Below are positions 63,400-64,000 of a stretch of 64,000 nucleotides of DNA, piece by piece. A program made the translations under genes and the position numbers. The stretch comes from Temnopleurus reevesii. Its lineage: Eukaryota; Echinodermata; Echinoidea; Temnopleuroida; Temnopleuridae. A model generated the notes under the pieces. That model was given only the letters and a program-made list of their open reading frames with translations. It did not search any database and was not told the DNA's origin. The stretch covers positions 30,937 through 94,936 of the forward strand of contig BQKZ01001947.1 of NCBI GenBank assembly GCA_036244855.1, read 5' to 3'. Every line of letters begins with the position of its first letter. Within the stretch, counting starts at the first letter, position 1.

Positions 63400-64000
63400 T
63401 AAGATTCAGAGCTGGGCAGTGAGAACTTTGCCTCTAACTTTCCCAGGACAGACCATGACACATGAATGACACACAGACAAATGAAGGTCTTCAAGATGAC
63501 AGGATCATAATACTTGTAGGGTTGTGCATTGCATCAACAATGCTGCTCATGTTACCCGAATGAGCCGAAGCTCATTGTGGCAATGGGAACACCACATCTG
63601 CCTATTCCCTGAACAGTTAGTGACGAATGAGTATCTCAAAGATGTCAGAATCAAAGTCGGATGTGCACCACATCAGTAATGCTATTCATGTTACCTGAAT
63701 GAGCTGAAGCTCATTGTGGCAATGGGAACACCACATCTGCCTATTCCCTGAACAGTTAGTGACGAATGAGTATCTCAAAGATGTCAGAATCAAAGTCGGG
63801 TTGTGCACCACATCCGCAACATTGTTCATGTTGCATGAACAGTATGAACAGATGCACGTCTTTTTCATGTTGTGTGAACAGTGCATCTGCCAATTCCCTA
63901 GACATTTTCTGACACATGGATGACACACCACCATTTGTTATCAAGATGTGAAAATCAAAGTGGGGTTGTGCACCACATTGGCAACACTGTCATGTTACCA
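63400..64000 (+). repeat. Minisatellite, period about 139 bp, running off the window
   Basis: The unit with CTCATTGTGGCAATGGGAAC and ATGAGTATCTCAAAGATGTC occurs near 63541-63679 and again, almost perfectly, at 63680-63819. A more diverged unit follows, and degenerate units precede it from about 63400 and perhaps 63260. CATGTTACC words mark the unit edges. Confidence 0.8.

Larger units (their letters stand above)
51658..64000. other. Non-coding region to the right edge
   Basis: No gene recognised. It contains inverted-repeat elements at 52216-52599, 55300-55460, 55874-56050, 57026-57153 and 57829-58070, a 15 bp microsatellite at 53832-53957, a retroposon-like tail near 53671-53688, an AGGTCA half-site cluster at 56670-56712, a purine-rich stretch at about 58705-58830 and a minisatellite running off the right edge from about 63400. 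Confidence 0.5.

Noticed and set aside
1..64000. tRNA, rRNA, snRNA, CRISPR or bacterial-type operons
   Set aside because: I saw no B-box (GGTTCGA-type) sequence in a cloverleaf context and no known small nuclear RNA start. There are no regularly spaced short repeats with unique spacers and no dense coding. The window is animal-type intronic and repeat DNA.

Overview
This window looks like nuclear DNA of an animal with small exons, long AT-rich introns and many short inverted-repeat transposons. My best guess is a highly polymorphic marine invertebrate, possibly a sea urchin or other echinoderm. The basis is the AT-rich texture, the recurrent ACATGTA words, the density of MITE-like elements, and near-duplicate segments that behave like unmerged haplotypes. 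The species call is inference; no organism-specific gene is visible.

The only protein-coding gene I can support lies on the minus strand between about 9.7 and 16.5 kb. Three exons (16389-16454, 13679-13830, 9736-9829) join with correct GT/AG sites and matching phases (0, then 2). They encode 104 contiguous residues of a PH domain that resembles the first PH domain of myosin phosphatase Rho-interacting protein (MPRIP). The N-terminal exons must lie at higher coordinates. The linker, second PH domain and coiled coil should lie below position 1, or in small exons between 1 and 9.7 kb that I could not identify. The rest of the window reads as introns or intergenic DNA.

The intron after the central PH exon carries a tandem array of about 172 bp units. 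Each unit contains the 3' part of that exon with its splice donor; three copies are good and a fourth is a remnant next to a MITE.

Five single N characters (1536, 7911, 33859, 40478, 50527) appear to mark contig joins. The piece between 33859 and 40478 repeats 22246-28166 from end to end. The sequence after 50527 repeats the sequence before it (48826-50526). Breakpoints exactly at the Ns suggest allelic redundancy in the assembly, not real duplications. Used as two haplotypes, the copies reveal insertion polymorphisms, including a 342 bp MITE at 48955-49296 and a TTAA-flanked insertion of about 294 bp at 38011-38304.

Other content includes at least nine inverted-repeat element families or singletons, 3' tails of probable non-LTR retroposons, minisatellites (45.34-45.83 kb, 63.4-64.0 kb, 11.4-11.9 kb, 4.36-4.66 kb), simple repeats, polypurine tracts, a GC-rich segment able to fold (19.2-19.4 kb) and a cluster of nuclear-receptor-type half-sites (56.67-56.71 kb). 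I saw no tRNA, rRNA or CRISPR array, and no convincing second gene.
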